Part shown: one piece after another, positions 23,303-34,157 of the stretch
Position numbering within the stretch: the first letter of the stretch is position 1
Layout of the letters: each line of letters opens with the position of its first letter
DNA from: Karstenula rhodostoma CBS 690.94
Lineage: Eukaryota > Ascomycota > Dothideomycetes > Pleosporales > Didymosphaeriaceae
Assembly: GCA_010093485.1 (NCBI GenBank)
Contig: MU001494.1
Coordinates: 126,758 to 190,757, forward strand
Direction: 5' to 3'
DNA length: 64,000 nucleotides
Position numbers and translations under genes: made by a program
Notes under the pieces: model-generated
What the model saw: only the letters and a program-made list of their open reading frames with translations
Database searches by the model: none
What the model was told of the DNA's origin: nothing

Positions 23303-24742
23303 ATGCCTCCCCAAAACAGCAACCATCGAACACCCCGACGCGTGTCTTACGGACCTCTCGCCCGCCGCGCCCTCATCGACCCCGACGACAAAGCCTACAA
23401 CCGCGTCATCCGCCTCGAAGGCCAAATAGCCACCCTCGTCCAAATCCATCGTTTCCTATGGCGCTACAAAGTCTGCAATCGAGACTACACCATCGAAACA
23501 GATACATTTGCTGACGCGATCCTTGCGGAGTCGTATGCCGAAAATGCTGCCCACCATAGCCGAGCTACCTTCATCAAGGACGACGCCACGTTTGAGGAGT
23601 TGAAAGCCAAGCGAAAGCGTCAAATGACGGATGCGTTCCTAGATGCTGGACGCATGGTGTACTTTGACATGATCGAAGAGTTGATTGACAGGTTTCTAAA
23701 CCAGGGCGTTGATCTCGCGTACGAGGGGTACAACTTGGGTAGCTTTGTCGGTATGATTAAACGCGGATATCTCCGATGGTTGCCCAGGAAAGAGCGTGAG
23801 AGGGAGGGGTTGTGGGCGAAGATCTGGTGGTTACGACGTCTGCAGGAGATATTAGAGGACGAGAAATTGAGCCTCAGCGAAGCGCTGGTGAAGGGGTGGC
23901 AGTGGTTCGTGGATCCGGAGCAGTGGCCTACTACGTCCAGCGGTAGGCCTGAATACGCCGATATGTGGAAACAGCTCGAAGCTGAGCGGAAGCGAACTTT
24001 TCTGGACGATTTCGCCATCGACGAAGAGAAGCTGGACGCTTGGATGTCGGGTGTTTCAACACAAGGTTTCTGCTGCAAGAACGTCGCAGAAGAGGAAGGG
24101 GAAGGACTACAGCACGAGTTCAGGGCTGCCGGCGCAGATTTTACGAGCGAGTTGAACGTGCCTAAGCTTGCAGAAGAGGCACTTGAAGATGGGTCGACGT
24201 GTTCGATATGCGGTGAGGGCTACAGTCTGGAGAACCGCGGAACAGAGAGATCGCACGTCCCCGTTCGAATCACGCCATGTGGCCATGTGTTTGGATGGCG
24301 TTGTTTAGTGACGCCAATGGAAAACCACACAGGAGATGGTAGGTGCGCGACTTGCAACGTCCGCATGTGTGGCTGCACGTCGCCGCAAGATGTTATTGAC
24401 GGCTGTGATAAATTCCTCGGATGGCTGCAGCCACCTACGCAGCTTGATAACACGACAGGGCCAGACTCATACCTAAGCAGGTTGATGCTCATCTTCAAGC
24501 CGGCGGACGAGATTCGAAGGCGGTTGAGGTATTGGGTCCCGCATGCGAGTAGCATCGCTGCAGACTTGAGCAAGATGGGGGACCTAGGTATGTATCAGGC
24601 GCGCGAGCGATTGGCGGCGGTTGTGAAGAAGGACGTCAGCCGGTACCGGGACGTCGTCATGAAGCAGACGCAGGCCACTGCGCAGCGGCTGTGGTTGGAG
24701 TTCCTGGGCAATGTGCTGCCGCAATGGCCAGCTGTGGCTTGA
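23303..24742 (+). CDS. RING-finger-like protein
   Basis: Single exon, 479 aa. A Cys/His cluster at about residues 300-360 reads CSICGEGY ... ITPCGHVFGWRCL ... GRCATCNVRMCGC, a RING-type pattern with an enlarged first loop, which suggests an E3 ubiquitin ligase. The N-terminal 290 residues are charged and helical, with no other domain I know. The frame is open further 5', but ATG 23303 follows a short C/A-rich leader. ATGs at 23174 and 23213 are in the same frame and remain possible. It overlaps nothing and seems unrelated to the glycan genes. Confidence 0.75.
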   Translation: MPPQNSNHRTPRRVSYGPLARRALIDPDDKAYNRVIRLEGQIATLVQIHRFLWRYKVCNRDYTIETDTFADAILAESYAENAAHHSRATFIKDDATFEELKAKRKRQMTDAFLDAGRMVYFDMIEELIDRFLNQGVDLAYEGYNLGSFVGMIKRGYLRWLPRKEREREGLWAKIWWLRRLQEILEDEKLSLSEALVKGWQWFVDPEQWPTTSSGRPEYADMWKQLEAERKRTFLDDFAIDEEKLDAWMSGVSTQGFCCKNVAEEEGEGLQHEFRAAGADFTSELNVPKLAEEALEDGSTCSICGEGYSLENRGTERSHVPVRITPCGHVFGWRCLVTPMENHTGDGRCATCNVRMCGCTSPQDVIDGCDKFLGWLQPPTQLDNTTGPDSYLSRLMLIFKPADEIRRRLRYWVPHASSIAADLSKMGDLGMYQARERLAAVVKKDVSRYRDVVMKQTQATAQRLWLEFLGNVLPQWPAVA

Positions 24743-25557
24743 TAGCAGCCATGAGCGGAACAGTCCAACGACTATTGTCCGTCATAGCTGTAGCTCTTTC
24801 ATATGCAATGTTTTTCACATGTCCAGATTGCTATCGTGAGTGTGCTCGACATTGTCGCTAGTGGCTCTCTCGACGGGATGCGCGTATTCGGAGACTTTCC
24901 GAGCTCTTCATCGGGGGACATTTAAGCACCCGCAGCAGGGTACTAACGCCAATGTACCTCATGGTGAAAACACGGTGAAAGCCATGCCGGACCGGAGTAG
25001 CGCAAGCGAAGCGTGACGATCAGTCGAAGCCCTCAGGCGTACCTGACAGCAATGTTGATGGCCAGGCAGGGTCTCGATGGCACTCTGAGAATGCAGTGTT
25101 TGCAATGTTGGCAAGAAACAATGCTGTGATGCAAGAATGATGTCCCAGGTACCCACACTTTCTCATGGCCGAGTGCCCCGCTTATCCCCGCAGTTCGGTT
25201 CGCGGCGCGCCCTGCAGCCGCCCCGCAATAAACCTGGCCTGTGGGCGACGTTCATGCTCCTGAGCATCAATTAATGCGTCTCGTGAGCCTGTTTACGACG
25301 ACACGGTCGTGCGAAAGGATCAGAGGCGCCGGCTAGTTAAGGAAGCGATGAGCTCTGGGCGACGTCGGCGGCCAATTCGCACTCACCATGGCCATGCTGG
25401 GCAGACGTGGCTTACGGTGCGCGCGTCATACCATTCACTTTCGCGAGGGCAGGTGAGAGCTGCGCCTGCCAACTTTGACTTGCTTCCTGTGTTCCCGCGG
25501 TAGCTTCCCTGCCAGCTTCTTCACCAACACCCGCCCTCCTACAGTTCTGGCCACACA
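24743..25557. other. intergenic, no gene seen
   Basis: 815 bases between the RING gene and the SDR gene. Nothing recognisable on either strand. Confidence 0.5.
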
Positions 25558-26777
25558 ATGGCCTCACCAACGCTCGTCCGTCGCCTTGCTGGCGCTTCCT
25601 CAGCCTGGCGAGCAGTACCACGAGCCCGACCCGCGCCTTTGCGATTGGCTCCGATCGCCACCCCGCTTCAATGCCGCTGCGCCAGCTCGCACTTGAAAAA
25701 CTCGGAAGACCGCGCGCCCTACGAGAAAGGCGAAAGCGTAGGCAACAAACGGTTCAGCCAGTTTGACATCAGCGGGAAGGTGTTCGTCGTCACAGGTACG
25801 GCCATGATTACTCCCCTTAACAGAGCATGAGTACTGCCTTGAGGTTCCACGTTGACTGAATACAGGTGGCGGCCGCGGTCTGGGTCTATGCCTGGCACAA
25901 GGCCTCGCTGAGGCGGGCGGAAGGGGTCAGTAGGCCCCAAAGAACTTGTACACGACATGACCAAGGGAAACTGACCGGAGAAAGTGCACTGTCTCGATTG
26001 CCTAGATCAGCCCATCCCAGCCTTCGGGGAGTCTGCCGAGCGTCTGGAGCGTGAATTCGGAGGCTCAATGGTCTACCATCGCGTCGACGTGACCAACAAC
26101 GATGCGCTCGAGAGCATCATTCAAGATATCGCAGCAGAGAGACAACGGTTAGATGGACTCGTCGCTGGTACGCTCATGGTCACCTTGCCAGAAACACATG
26201 CTGATCTAGCACAGCGGCTGCAATCCAGCAAGTTACCGCGGCACTGGACTACTCGTCCGCAGATATCGCTAAGATGCTATCCGTCAATTACACAGGCGTC
26301 TTCCTCTCAGCCCGCGCATGCGCACGCCAGATGCACAAGTACAAGATCCAAGGCTCCATATGTCTGATCGCATCAATGAGCGGCACCATTGCCAACAGGG
26401 GCCTCATCGCGCCCGTATACAACTCCTCAAAGGCAGCCGTGGTCCAACTCGCCAAGAACCTTGCAATGGAGTGGGGGCGGATCAACCCAGATGGTTCTGG
26501 AGGAATTCGCGTCAACTCGCTCAGCCCCGGACACATTGTGACGCCGATGGTGCAGGACAACTTCAGGAAAGGCGAGGCGAATAGGGAGGAGTGGGAGAAC
26601 AACAACATGCTTGGGAGGCTCAGCACGCCCGAGGAGTACAAGGCAGCTGTTTTGTTTCTGCTCAGTCGGGCGAGCAGTTACATGGTGAGCAAATGTGTTG
26701 AAGTGGATCCGGCAGAAGCTGACTAGACACAGACCGGGTCGAATATGATCATTGACGGCGGTACCACGGCTTGGTGA
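25558..26777 (+). CDS. short-chain dehydrogenase/reductase, likely mitochondrial
   Basis: Five exons (25558-25795, 25866-25925, 25985-26167, 26215-26684, 26733-26777), 331 aa. A classical SDR with TGGGRGLG (T79-G86, NAD(P) binding, split by intron 1), the active-site Tyr/Lys pair in VYNSSKAAV, an upstream Ser in LIASMSG, LSPGHIVTPM, and a final MIIDGGTTAW encoded by a 15-codon last exon. The closest remembered relatives are fungal sorbose reductase/arabinitol-type polyol dehydrogenases. The first ~45 residues are rich in Arg/Ala/Pro with no acidic residue, like a mitochondrial presequence. Intron sizes are 70, 59, 47 and 48 nt. Substrate unknown; polyol or sugar oxidation would fit the neighbourhood. 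Confidence 0.88.
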
Positions 26778-26991
26778 AAGCATTGGATTGACGGTGCAGC
26801 GTTTTTGGCGATTGGTGCTGGCTCAACCGGTCTCGGGGTGTTTCCGATTCATATCTGGAAAGATCTGGACAAAAGATGAAGTTATGAAGCGTGCGGAGTA
26901 CGAAAATAGTCACTAACAGTGATTCGATGCACATACCATCCTGTTCTGCACTTCCTCCAGATTGCATCAATCATATTCAAAGTGACCCTTC

Positions 26992-27447
26992 ATGCATCGA
27001 CGTCCGAGTCACAAACACCCCAAGCTCCTCAAACGCCTTGGCCACATCTTCGCAAGCCTCCTCCCATCGCTGACTCTAGAACAGAAGATATATCTCCTCT
27101 CAGGGCAGGACTTCTCCGCCGCCGCCGCCGCCGCACCCCGACTCTATATTCCCCCAATCCGCGTTGCTGAATCCATAAAAGGCATCCACCCCTCTGGTAT
27201 CCACTCGCGCCTCACGACCGCATCTTTCCGCAGTATAATATGGTACGCCTTCGCCTGGGACAATTCGCTTCTGTACTATCTGGGGTCGGGATTTGTGCAA
27301 CAGGCGCGGCTTAGGAGCGCACAGGTGATGCTCTGACCCATGATGAATATCTATTGCGATTCACACGCAGGCCGTGAATTTGAGTGTTTCTCCGAGGATC
27401 CGTTTATATCGGGGAATTTGGCGGGGGCGATTGTGAGCGGGATTTAG
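26992..27447 (+). pseudogene. GH3 beta-glucosidase relic (N-terminal part)
   Basis: One reading frame carries recognisable GH3 N-terminal sequence: SLTLEQKIYLLSGQDF, then APRLYIPPIRVAES, then WDNSLLYYLG..VQQARLRSAQVML. A TGA at 27334-27336 stands where the family has Gly (the LGPTMN motif). The same frame then continues with MNIYCDSHAGREFECFSEDPF and SGNLAGAIVSGI and stops at 27445. The central and catalytic part (the SDW nucleophile region) and the C-terminal domain are missing. Conserved positions in the sugar-binding DGP(N)G motif are also lost. This is a truncated, mutated copy rather than a working gene. Confidence 0.85.
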
Positions 27448-27566
27448 AAAGTTCTCTCTGGCCCTGCCATGCCCATATCAACAGAACAGTTTCTATTCAA
27501 CCACATCCTCGAGTTAGGTTCTCGTCAAAGTCCCGATGATTACAAAAGCGTGCGACGGTGGAGAGG

Positions 27567-27953
27567 GATCCCGCCTTCGACCCGTATAATATGACGCAAG
27601 CAGAATAGGATACAGCCTTCCACGCATCGATGAACCAGTACACCTCCATTCAAAGCATCTCGGACTCCGACTTGATTCAGTGTGAGAAAGTAGGAGGGAG
27701 AATTGTCAGCTGGCACGGGATGGCGGGTTCGCTGACCTTCTACAACGGTACGGTGAACTACTATGAGCGTGTGCTGGAAGTGGCCCCTGGAGCCAAGGAG
27801 TATGATCACTTTTACGCTGCGTCCGGTGTGGGGAATTGTAGGAATGGTGTAGAGGCGGCGCCGACGGATCCTCTTGCGCAGGTTGTGAGGTGGGTGGAGG
27901 AGGGGGAGTTGCTCCTTATGGTTGAACATGTGTGTCCGGGTGGGAATTGGTAG
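27567..27953 (+). pseudogene. tannase/feruloyl esterase relic (C-terminal part)
   Basis: The frame begins DPAFDPYNMTQAE, is broken by TAG at 27606-27608, then reads DTAFHASMNQYTSI, VGGRIVSWHGMAGSL, NGTVNYYERVLEV, ASGVGNCRNG and PTDPLAQVVRWVEEG. This is the C-terminal part of a tannase/feruloyl esterase (an alpha/beta hydrolase acting on galloyl or feruloyl esters). In the family the catalytic Asp lies in WHG.AD and the His in GVGHC; here they read WHGMAG and GVGNC, so both are replaced. The N-terminal lid and the serine region are absent. Clearly decayed. Confidence 0.85.
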
Positions 27954-28193
27954 CAGCCTGAAACTACATTGAATTCTCTCGTTCTATGTCGTGGAGATAT
28001 CAACTCCTTCCTAGGAGCGACGTCGTGGTTGATGCAGGGGATCAGTCGCACCTCTCACAACGCTAACCCCAATACACACTAGCGCGACCCTCATGCTCGG
28101 ACGTGGATTATCTGTCCTCCATCATCCCTCGCGAAACACAACACAAGTCCGCAGCGCTCGCGCTCGCACAGCACACGCACACGCCCGCCCACC

Positions 28194-28973
28194 ATGGATC
28201 GGATACTCCGCCTCCTGCAGGTCCTCCTCCTCCTCGCACCCCTCGCCGCGGCCCTCAAATTCGACCTTCACGCAGTAAACAGCCACGAGTCGGCCAAGCA
28301 CGAGCGCTGCATCCGGAACTTTGTCGCAAAGGAGCAGCTCGTCGTTGTGACGGCAACACTGGACGGGCACCGCGGCGATGGGCAGACGGTGAACATGCAT
28401 GTACGTGGGCCTGCGATTAGAATTTGCCAGGGAGTGGGATGGGTGGAGAGTGGAGGCTGATGAGGACACAGATTCGCGATGCAATGGGCAACGACTACCA
28501 CAAGCCCAAGGACGTCTACGGCGAGAACAGATACGCTTTCACGTCGCATGCTGACTCTGCGTTCGATGTGTGCTTTGAGAGCATCATCACCGGCCGTGCG
28601 ACACCTACCTCCTTCACGTCCGCATATAGGTTCTAATGAATGTCTAGCACCCCAGGGCAACCTCAACCCCACGCGCCACGTCGAGCTCGACATCGACATC
28701 GGCGCCGACGCGAAGGACTGGTCCGCCATCCAAGCCGGCGACAAGCTCAAGCCCGTTGAAGCGGAGCTCCGTCGCATCGAGGAGGTCGTGGGCGAGATCG
28801 TCGCGGAGATGGACTACCTGCGCTCGCGGGAACAGAAGCTGCGGGATACCAACGAGAGCACGAATGACCGCGTGAAGTGGTTCGGCTACATGACCATGGG
28901 CATGCTGGTCAGTCTGGGCGCGTGGCAGGTTGTGTACCTGAGGAGCTATTTCAGGAGCAAGCATCTTATCTAA
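28194..28973 (+). CDS. ERV25: p24 family cargo receptor Erv25
   Basis: Three exons (28194-28400, 28472-28595, 28648-28973), 218 aa. Signal peptide ([20 protein letters not shown]), then a GOLD domain with two cysteines (ERCIRNF and FDVCFES), a coiled-coil ([20 protein letters not shown]), a C-terminal membrane span and a short cytosolic tail ending FRSKHLI. The tail aromatic/basic pattern and the KFDL start after the signal peptide match the delta-type p24 protein Erv25, which cycles between ER and Golgi in COPII/COPI vesicles with Emp24. Introns are 71 and 52 nt. Length is typical (about 210-220 aa). Confidence 0.92.
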
Positions 28974-29278
28974 GTGGAAAGCATGGGAAGAAAACGGCGA
29001 GGCATGAGTGTGCATGATACGCGGGAAACACGTGTACGAAGACGCAGGGCATGGATGGAGTACGAAGGCGTGGCCGGGCAAGGAGGTTTTTTCCTGCCAT
29101 GTTTGATTTGACGCACAGCGCGGCATGGCGTTGGTATGAACAATTGCAAACTCGATTGGCGCTACCCAGTGTTTCTACTTCGGTGCTGCCCCCCGCATCA
29201 ACATCCAACGTGTGCACATCCGAACCGCGCCGCAGTCCCCCCGCTCCGCCAAATCCCACCTCCCCCATCTCTATGCCC
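28974..29278. other. 3' region between convergent genes
   Basis: 305 bases between ERV25 and the converging proline-rich gene. Nothing seen. Confidence 0.4.
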
Positions 29279-30058
29279 TCACTCCCTCAGCCCCCCTTCG
29301 AGACCCCGCAGCGCATCCTTCCAGTATTCACTCCGGAGAAGTGCCACCCGCCTTGCCCTGGCTGTCATGTACGTCGGCAGCGCATCGTCCCACGCCTGTA
29401 AGTATACAGCATGACCAAGAGGCGACGGCGCAGTCCTTTTCCCGTCCCGAGCTCGCGTCTTCCATGTTTCCCACACGCCGGTGCCGATGCGCTTCCGAAA
29501 CTTCCCACCCTGCTTCTCCCACGCGCCCCTTGCCATCTCCTGTCTCCGGCCACCCCGCGCCTGCCTCTCTTCCCGGACCGCGGGCCGGACGGCGAGATAG
29601 TGCGCTAGGAGACGCGGGCGATGGCGTGGTCTTGCATACTTTGTAGCTGGTGGCGGTGGCGTGGTGTCCGGGTCTTCTGGTCGTGGGATGTAAGGCGATG
29701 GCAGTTTTGGTGGTGTGGATGACGTGCTGTCCTGTTCCTGTTCGGTGGTATATGTTCCGCGGACTGGATGCGAGGAGAAGAAATGCATGAAGGGGGTGGT
29801 GTTTGTGGTGTAGGGTGTGGTAGGAGGAGGTGGTGGAGATGGGTGGGGATTTAGGAGGGGAGCGGTGGGGGTGGGTTTGAGAGGAATCACATTGGGCTGT
29901 AGGATTTGGTGGTGAGGTTGGCTGCTCTTGACTGGTTCGGGAGGACTGTGGTTTGGGAAGTGACGGGTTGTTGGAAAGAGGTAGTTTGGTAAAGGTATCC
30001 GGTAGACCAGATTCAAGTTGTTCTCTTGGTACATGTTCAGACTTTTGTTGTACACCAT
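29279..30058 (-). CDS. hypothetical proline-rich, basic protein
   Basis: Single open frame of 259 aa. Residues 40-145 are Pro/Thr-rich and low in complexity. Residues 150-259 are basic and more ordered (LLAHYLAVRPAVREERQA; GTGVWETWKTRARDGKR; ALRSEYWKDALR-like end), which looks like real coding sequence. I recognise no family. It converges on ERV25 and lies just downstream of the eIF2B-like gene on the same strand. Composition bias means the open frame could be partly fortuitous. Confidence 0.4.
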   Translation of the reverse strand: MVYNKSLNMYQENNLNLVYRIPLPNYLFPTTRHFPNHSPPEPVKSSQPHHQILQPNVIPLKPTPTAPLLNPHPSPPPPPTTPYTTNTTPFMHFFSSHPVRGTYTTEQEQDSTSSTPPKLPSPYIPRPEDPDTTPPPPATKYARPRHRPRLLAHYLAVRPAVREERQARGGRRQEMARGAWEKQGGKFRKRIGTGVWETWKTRARDGKRTAPSPLGHAVYLQAWDDALPTYMTARARRVALLRSEYWKDALRGLEGGLRE

Positions 30059-30157
30059 CGTGAAGCTATCGGTGTGCAGCCCGTCCAGCTGAGGTGACCC
30101 TCAATCGCATCCAGGTCGTAAATGAGACAGTATCCCCCTTTCCAAGCAGACCACGTC

Positions 30158-31729
30158 TCAACCAAAGACCTTCTCCCTCAGCTCCCCAATCTCTCCAGCG
30201 ACTTTCTCCACACCCTGAGTATCCAAGGTGCCATCCTCAGTCACATACCCATCCACGTACGCTGCCGGCACCCACTCAAACCACTCCCCAAACACCTCCA
30301 CACTGCCATTGGCAATCCTGCCCGCCAACTCCCTCCTCGTCTCATCACCCCAGGCCACCACCATCTCGCTGTGAGGATGCGTCTCCTTCGCTCCATCCTC
30401 TACACCCTTCGCAACAATCTTATCCGCATCGCTAACCACCACGACCTGTGCTGTAGGGTTGAGCGTCTTGACGCACACCGCCGCTGCCAGACAGCCGATC
30501 TTGTAGCTCACGTCGCCCGAAGCCGAGATGCGGTCTGCGCCTAGAAGAACGATGTGAGCGTCCCTCGCAGCCGTGGCAACGGCGCAGTCGGGTAGGATGC
30601 GGACTTGCAGGCGGGCTCGAGCGTCCGCGGAGGTGGAAGATAGGATGTGCGAGGCCATGCTTGCGCCTTCGAAGCGGGGGCGTGATTCGAGGATGAGGAG
30701 GTTGAGGTGCAGGAAGCGGAGGGTGGAGAGGGTTGTGAGGATGCTGGCGCGGATGGTGCTGCTGTTGCTGAGGGCCAGGATGGTGAGAGTGTGGGTGTTG
30801 TTAAGACGCTGTTGGTCCTGGTGTTAGTGACTAGAATGAGTAAGGATGGACGAAAGGGAGTACAGTACTTGTCTGCAATAAGCCCTCAGTCGCTCAACGA
30901 AATTGTCGCTCAAGCGCATGCCGGCTTCCTTCCTCTTTTCCAGAATCCTCACTATCTGTCTCCGAGCCATGGCGGCGAGGTCATCCGGCGGCTTGTTCCT
31001 CTTCTCGTCCAGCATATCCCATAGTTTCATCACCTCGTCGAGTGCCCTTAGTAGGCAGGATGTCACGGCGGCGTTCATGCTAGGTCTAGCATTGCTCAGC
31101 TTCTTCGCAGCGGAAATTGTCATCTGCCACAGCTCGTTCCTATTTTGCGCTGTTGCGGCTGCGGCCACTATGAGAGAGGAAAGTGTCGAGAGAGCCGAGT
31201 CTGCCATCTCTCTCGCACCGGAGACGAAGTCGTTCTTGAGACCGCTCACGGCCTTGTTAAGCTGCTTTGTGTACTCGGGATCGTCCCATACTGTTGCGGG
31301 GACATTCTCTGTCACAGTAGAGGGTGTGTAAGCAACCCGAATATTGTATTCCGCCGAGTCAGTCTCACTGATTGGAGAAAGCGGTTTGAGAGAATGGAGA
31401 CTGGAAGATGAGTGAGCGGATCGAGAGCGGCCCATCTTGCGCTTGAGACGTGTCCAACGGCAATCTTTCTCATTCTGCACTTCGATCGAAACTTCCGTGG
31501 ACTCCGGAGATTCCAGTGCCAATGCGTTCTGTGTATAGCTGTCCAGGTTATGGTATCCAATCGTCGCCATGAGACTCGATGTGCGCGGCGGAAGCGCTAC
31601 AGTGTGGCGGTATGATGGCGGATGAGGCTGAGAGAAGGACGGCGAGTCACCTGGGAGGGAGCCGGACAGTTCCATGTTTCCGCGGCAAGGACTTGATGGA
31701 GATCGCCTTGCACAAGAAGAAGAGTCCAT
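30158..31729 (-). CDS. eIF2B-fold (NagB/RpiA/CoA transferase-like) protein
   Basis: Two exons (30869-31729, 30158-30808; 60-nt intron), about 503 aa. The C-terminal half is an initiation-factor-2B alpha/beta/delta Rossmann-like domain: LTILALSNSSTIRASILTTL, LNLLILESRPRFEGASMASH, AHIVLLGADRISASGDVSYK, and NPTAQVVVVSDADKIV. True eIF2B subunits, MtnA and ribose-1,5-bisphosphate isomerase share this fold. The N-terminal ~120 residues are Ser/Pro-rich and unlike any eIF2B subunit, so this is more likely one of the fungal paralogues of unknown substrate. ATGs at 31729, 31675 and 31570 are all in frame; I give the longest. Confidence 0.8.
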
Positions 31730-32868
31730 TGCCGTTGTCGATATTGCAGGCAGAAAATACGAGAGTGATAGGAATGGGGGCACTGCACTGGGCCGTGGAA
31801 AGCCTATCGCATCTTGCCTTCACCATGGTTCCACAGAACGAACGACGACAAGAACTATGGTGAATGCTGTGTTGACTCACCTATCATCGCTCTCGTCGTC
31901 GTCAGTCATCTTTGGCCATCAAACGAGCTGCAGACCAGCAAACGCGTTGGTTGCACGCGGCTCACCGCTGACGTCTATCTACCCGGCAGCTCCGATCTGA
32001 TGCTTGAGAGTGAGAGTACCTATACTGGAACGCTGAGGCCTATTAAATTCTAATCTTGAGATGCTCAAATGATGTCGCGACGACGTGAGAATGGAAGAAG
32101 GAACCGTTAGCATCACGCCATGCCAAAAGAAGACTAGTGGTTTTCCCTCACCACGTCATGTGATGTGTCAAGCTCGGAGACTTCCTGGGAAACGCCCAGA
32201 TGCTTTCGACCCCATGTACGCCTCCCTTTCAGATTGTCGCGATCTGCCCGAAAATGTGCCGCAGCGCGACGTTCGTAATGATAATGTACTACGACCGGAA
32301 CGCTCTCTATCCGCGAACGCCATCGCCCTCAATGATTCGACCGCTAAGCGAATCTTCTCCTCTTCCAACGCTACTATGACATTGCTTCCCAACCCAATGG
32401 GGCACTGACAGATGAGCCTTAAGAGTGTCATTCCGGATGCCAGAGCATCCGGGCGTACATGTTTTGAAACATCGTTTCCTCTTCCAGACGTATTTCCAAA
32501 TCGGGAGAACTAGCTAGTCTCGTTCCCTGCTCGATCACTTCTTTCGGGAATAGCCAAATCGAATAGTTCATGTAATAGGCTGTACGCTACTTTCTGAATT
32601 GTCATGATGCAGAACACGAGGCGGCTTGGGACTTGAGGGTTCGGCGATCGCACGGGAGTGAACGCATCCGTATGCTCTCCGCCTTTCCACGAGGGGAGGC
32701 TATGCAGGACACGGCGATCAAGTTGGCTGTGGAGATGGGCTGGAGGACAACATGAACAATCTATAAAGATGGCCGGTCGTGTTGGTCCTCCATCCTTCAC
32801 ACAAACTCCCGACGAAAGCTCACAATCCTTCTTCCAACTCGAAATCCATTTCCACGAAAACATTCAAT
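31730..32868. other. intergenic, divergent promoters
   Basis: About 1.1 kb between the eIF2B-like gene (minus) and the Rds1-like gene (plus). It contains a TATA-like TATAAAG at 32762-32768, about 100 bases before the Rds1 ATG. No gene seen. Confidence 0.5.
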
Positions 32869-33894
32869 ATGAAGTTCACCTTCGCCGCTTCTGCCTTGTT
32901 GGCAACGTGCTCAGCGCACCCTACCAAGCGCACTACTCAGGCGGCATCGACACCTAACATCACCGATGTGGACATTCTTCAATATGCGCTGACCCTGGAG
33001 CACCTTGGTAAGCCCTTATACGCACCCCATGTGTATCAACACCAACTCATCATGTGCAGAGGACAAGTTCTATCGTGAGGGTCTTGCCAACTTCACCCTC
33101 GAGGATTTCAAGAAGGCGGGCTACAACGATGTCCTCTACAAGAACCTCAAAGAGGTTTCCTACGACGAGACTACCCACGTCTCCTTCCTCACCCAAGCCC
33201 TCACTGGTAAGCATCAACAACAATTCGCATTGCCACTCACTAACCCCACCCAGCCGCCAACGCAACCCCAGTCGCAGAATGCACCTACGCCTTCGGCATA
33301 ACAGACGTGCACTCCTTCCTCGCGACAGCTTCCATCCTCGAAGGCGTCGGCGTCTCCGCGTACCTCGGCGCCGCAGCTTCCATCATGGAGAAGCTATACC
33401 TCACAGCCGCGGGCTCCATCCTCACCGTTGAGGCCCGCCACTCCTCGTACCTCCGCAAGGCAAACAAGCAGTCGCCCTTCCCGCAGGCCTTCGACGCCCC
33501 GCTCACCCTCGACCAAGTATACACCCTTGCCGCGCCGTTCATCGTCTCGTGCCCGGAGACCAACGGCGTGCTGCCTGTCAAGGCGTTCCCGATGTTGAGC
33601 GTCGCGACTGAGGCTGACTGCATCGCTACGAATAAAACGGTTGTGTTGCAGACGAAGGAGCCTGTGGCGGCCGAGTACAACGAGAAGTTTTACGCTGCGT
33701 GGATCAGCGTAACGGGGCCGACATTTGTGGAGGCGAAGTTTGAGAGTGGTGATAAGTTTTCGACGGAGGTGCCGGTTGGCTTCCATGGACAGAGCTACGT
33801 TGTGATTACGAAGAAGGAGGGTAGTGTGACGGATGACGATGTTGTTGCAGGCCCGGCGATCGTGGAGGTGCAGGGTGCTAATGGGGAAAACTAA
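32869..33894 (+). CDS. secreted Rds1-like ferritin-fold protein
   Basis: Three exons (32869-33007, 33060-33206, 33254-33894), 308 aa. Signal peptide MKFTFAASALLATCSAHP followed by KR. The body is the ferritin-like four-helix domain of fungal Rds1-type stress proteins: ILQYALTLEHLEDKFYREGL, YDETTHVSFLTQAL, ATASILEGVGVSAYLGAA, and LTVEARHSSYLRK. Two ExxH pairs (ETTH, EARH) and Glu in LEHLE and SILEG occupy the places expected of di-iron ligands, so metal binding may be kept. S. pombe rds1 responds to nutrient and oxygen stress; the catalytic role is unknown. Introns are 52 and 47 nt, and each splits a conserved helix in phase 1. Confidence 0.88.
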
Positions 33895-34157
33895 GTAGCG
33901 CCGAGTCTCGCAAGCACAGCTTATCTTTAATTATCACATCATGAAGTACTTCACGTCAGGCTATGAGTTGAACAGATGAACGTAATGGAATTTTCATTCA
34001 GATACCATCTTCAGCATCATGGTTGAGACCAACTACAGCGCCATACCGACTATGATTGCGCTGTAAAAAACCCAGTTGGAAGAAAACCCCAAGACACAGG
34101 CGCCATCAAATGAAGCAGCTTGTCGCTCGATCCGCACAAGAAGCGAACGCGGAAAGA

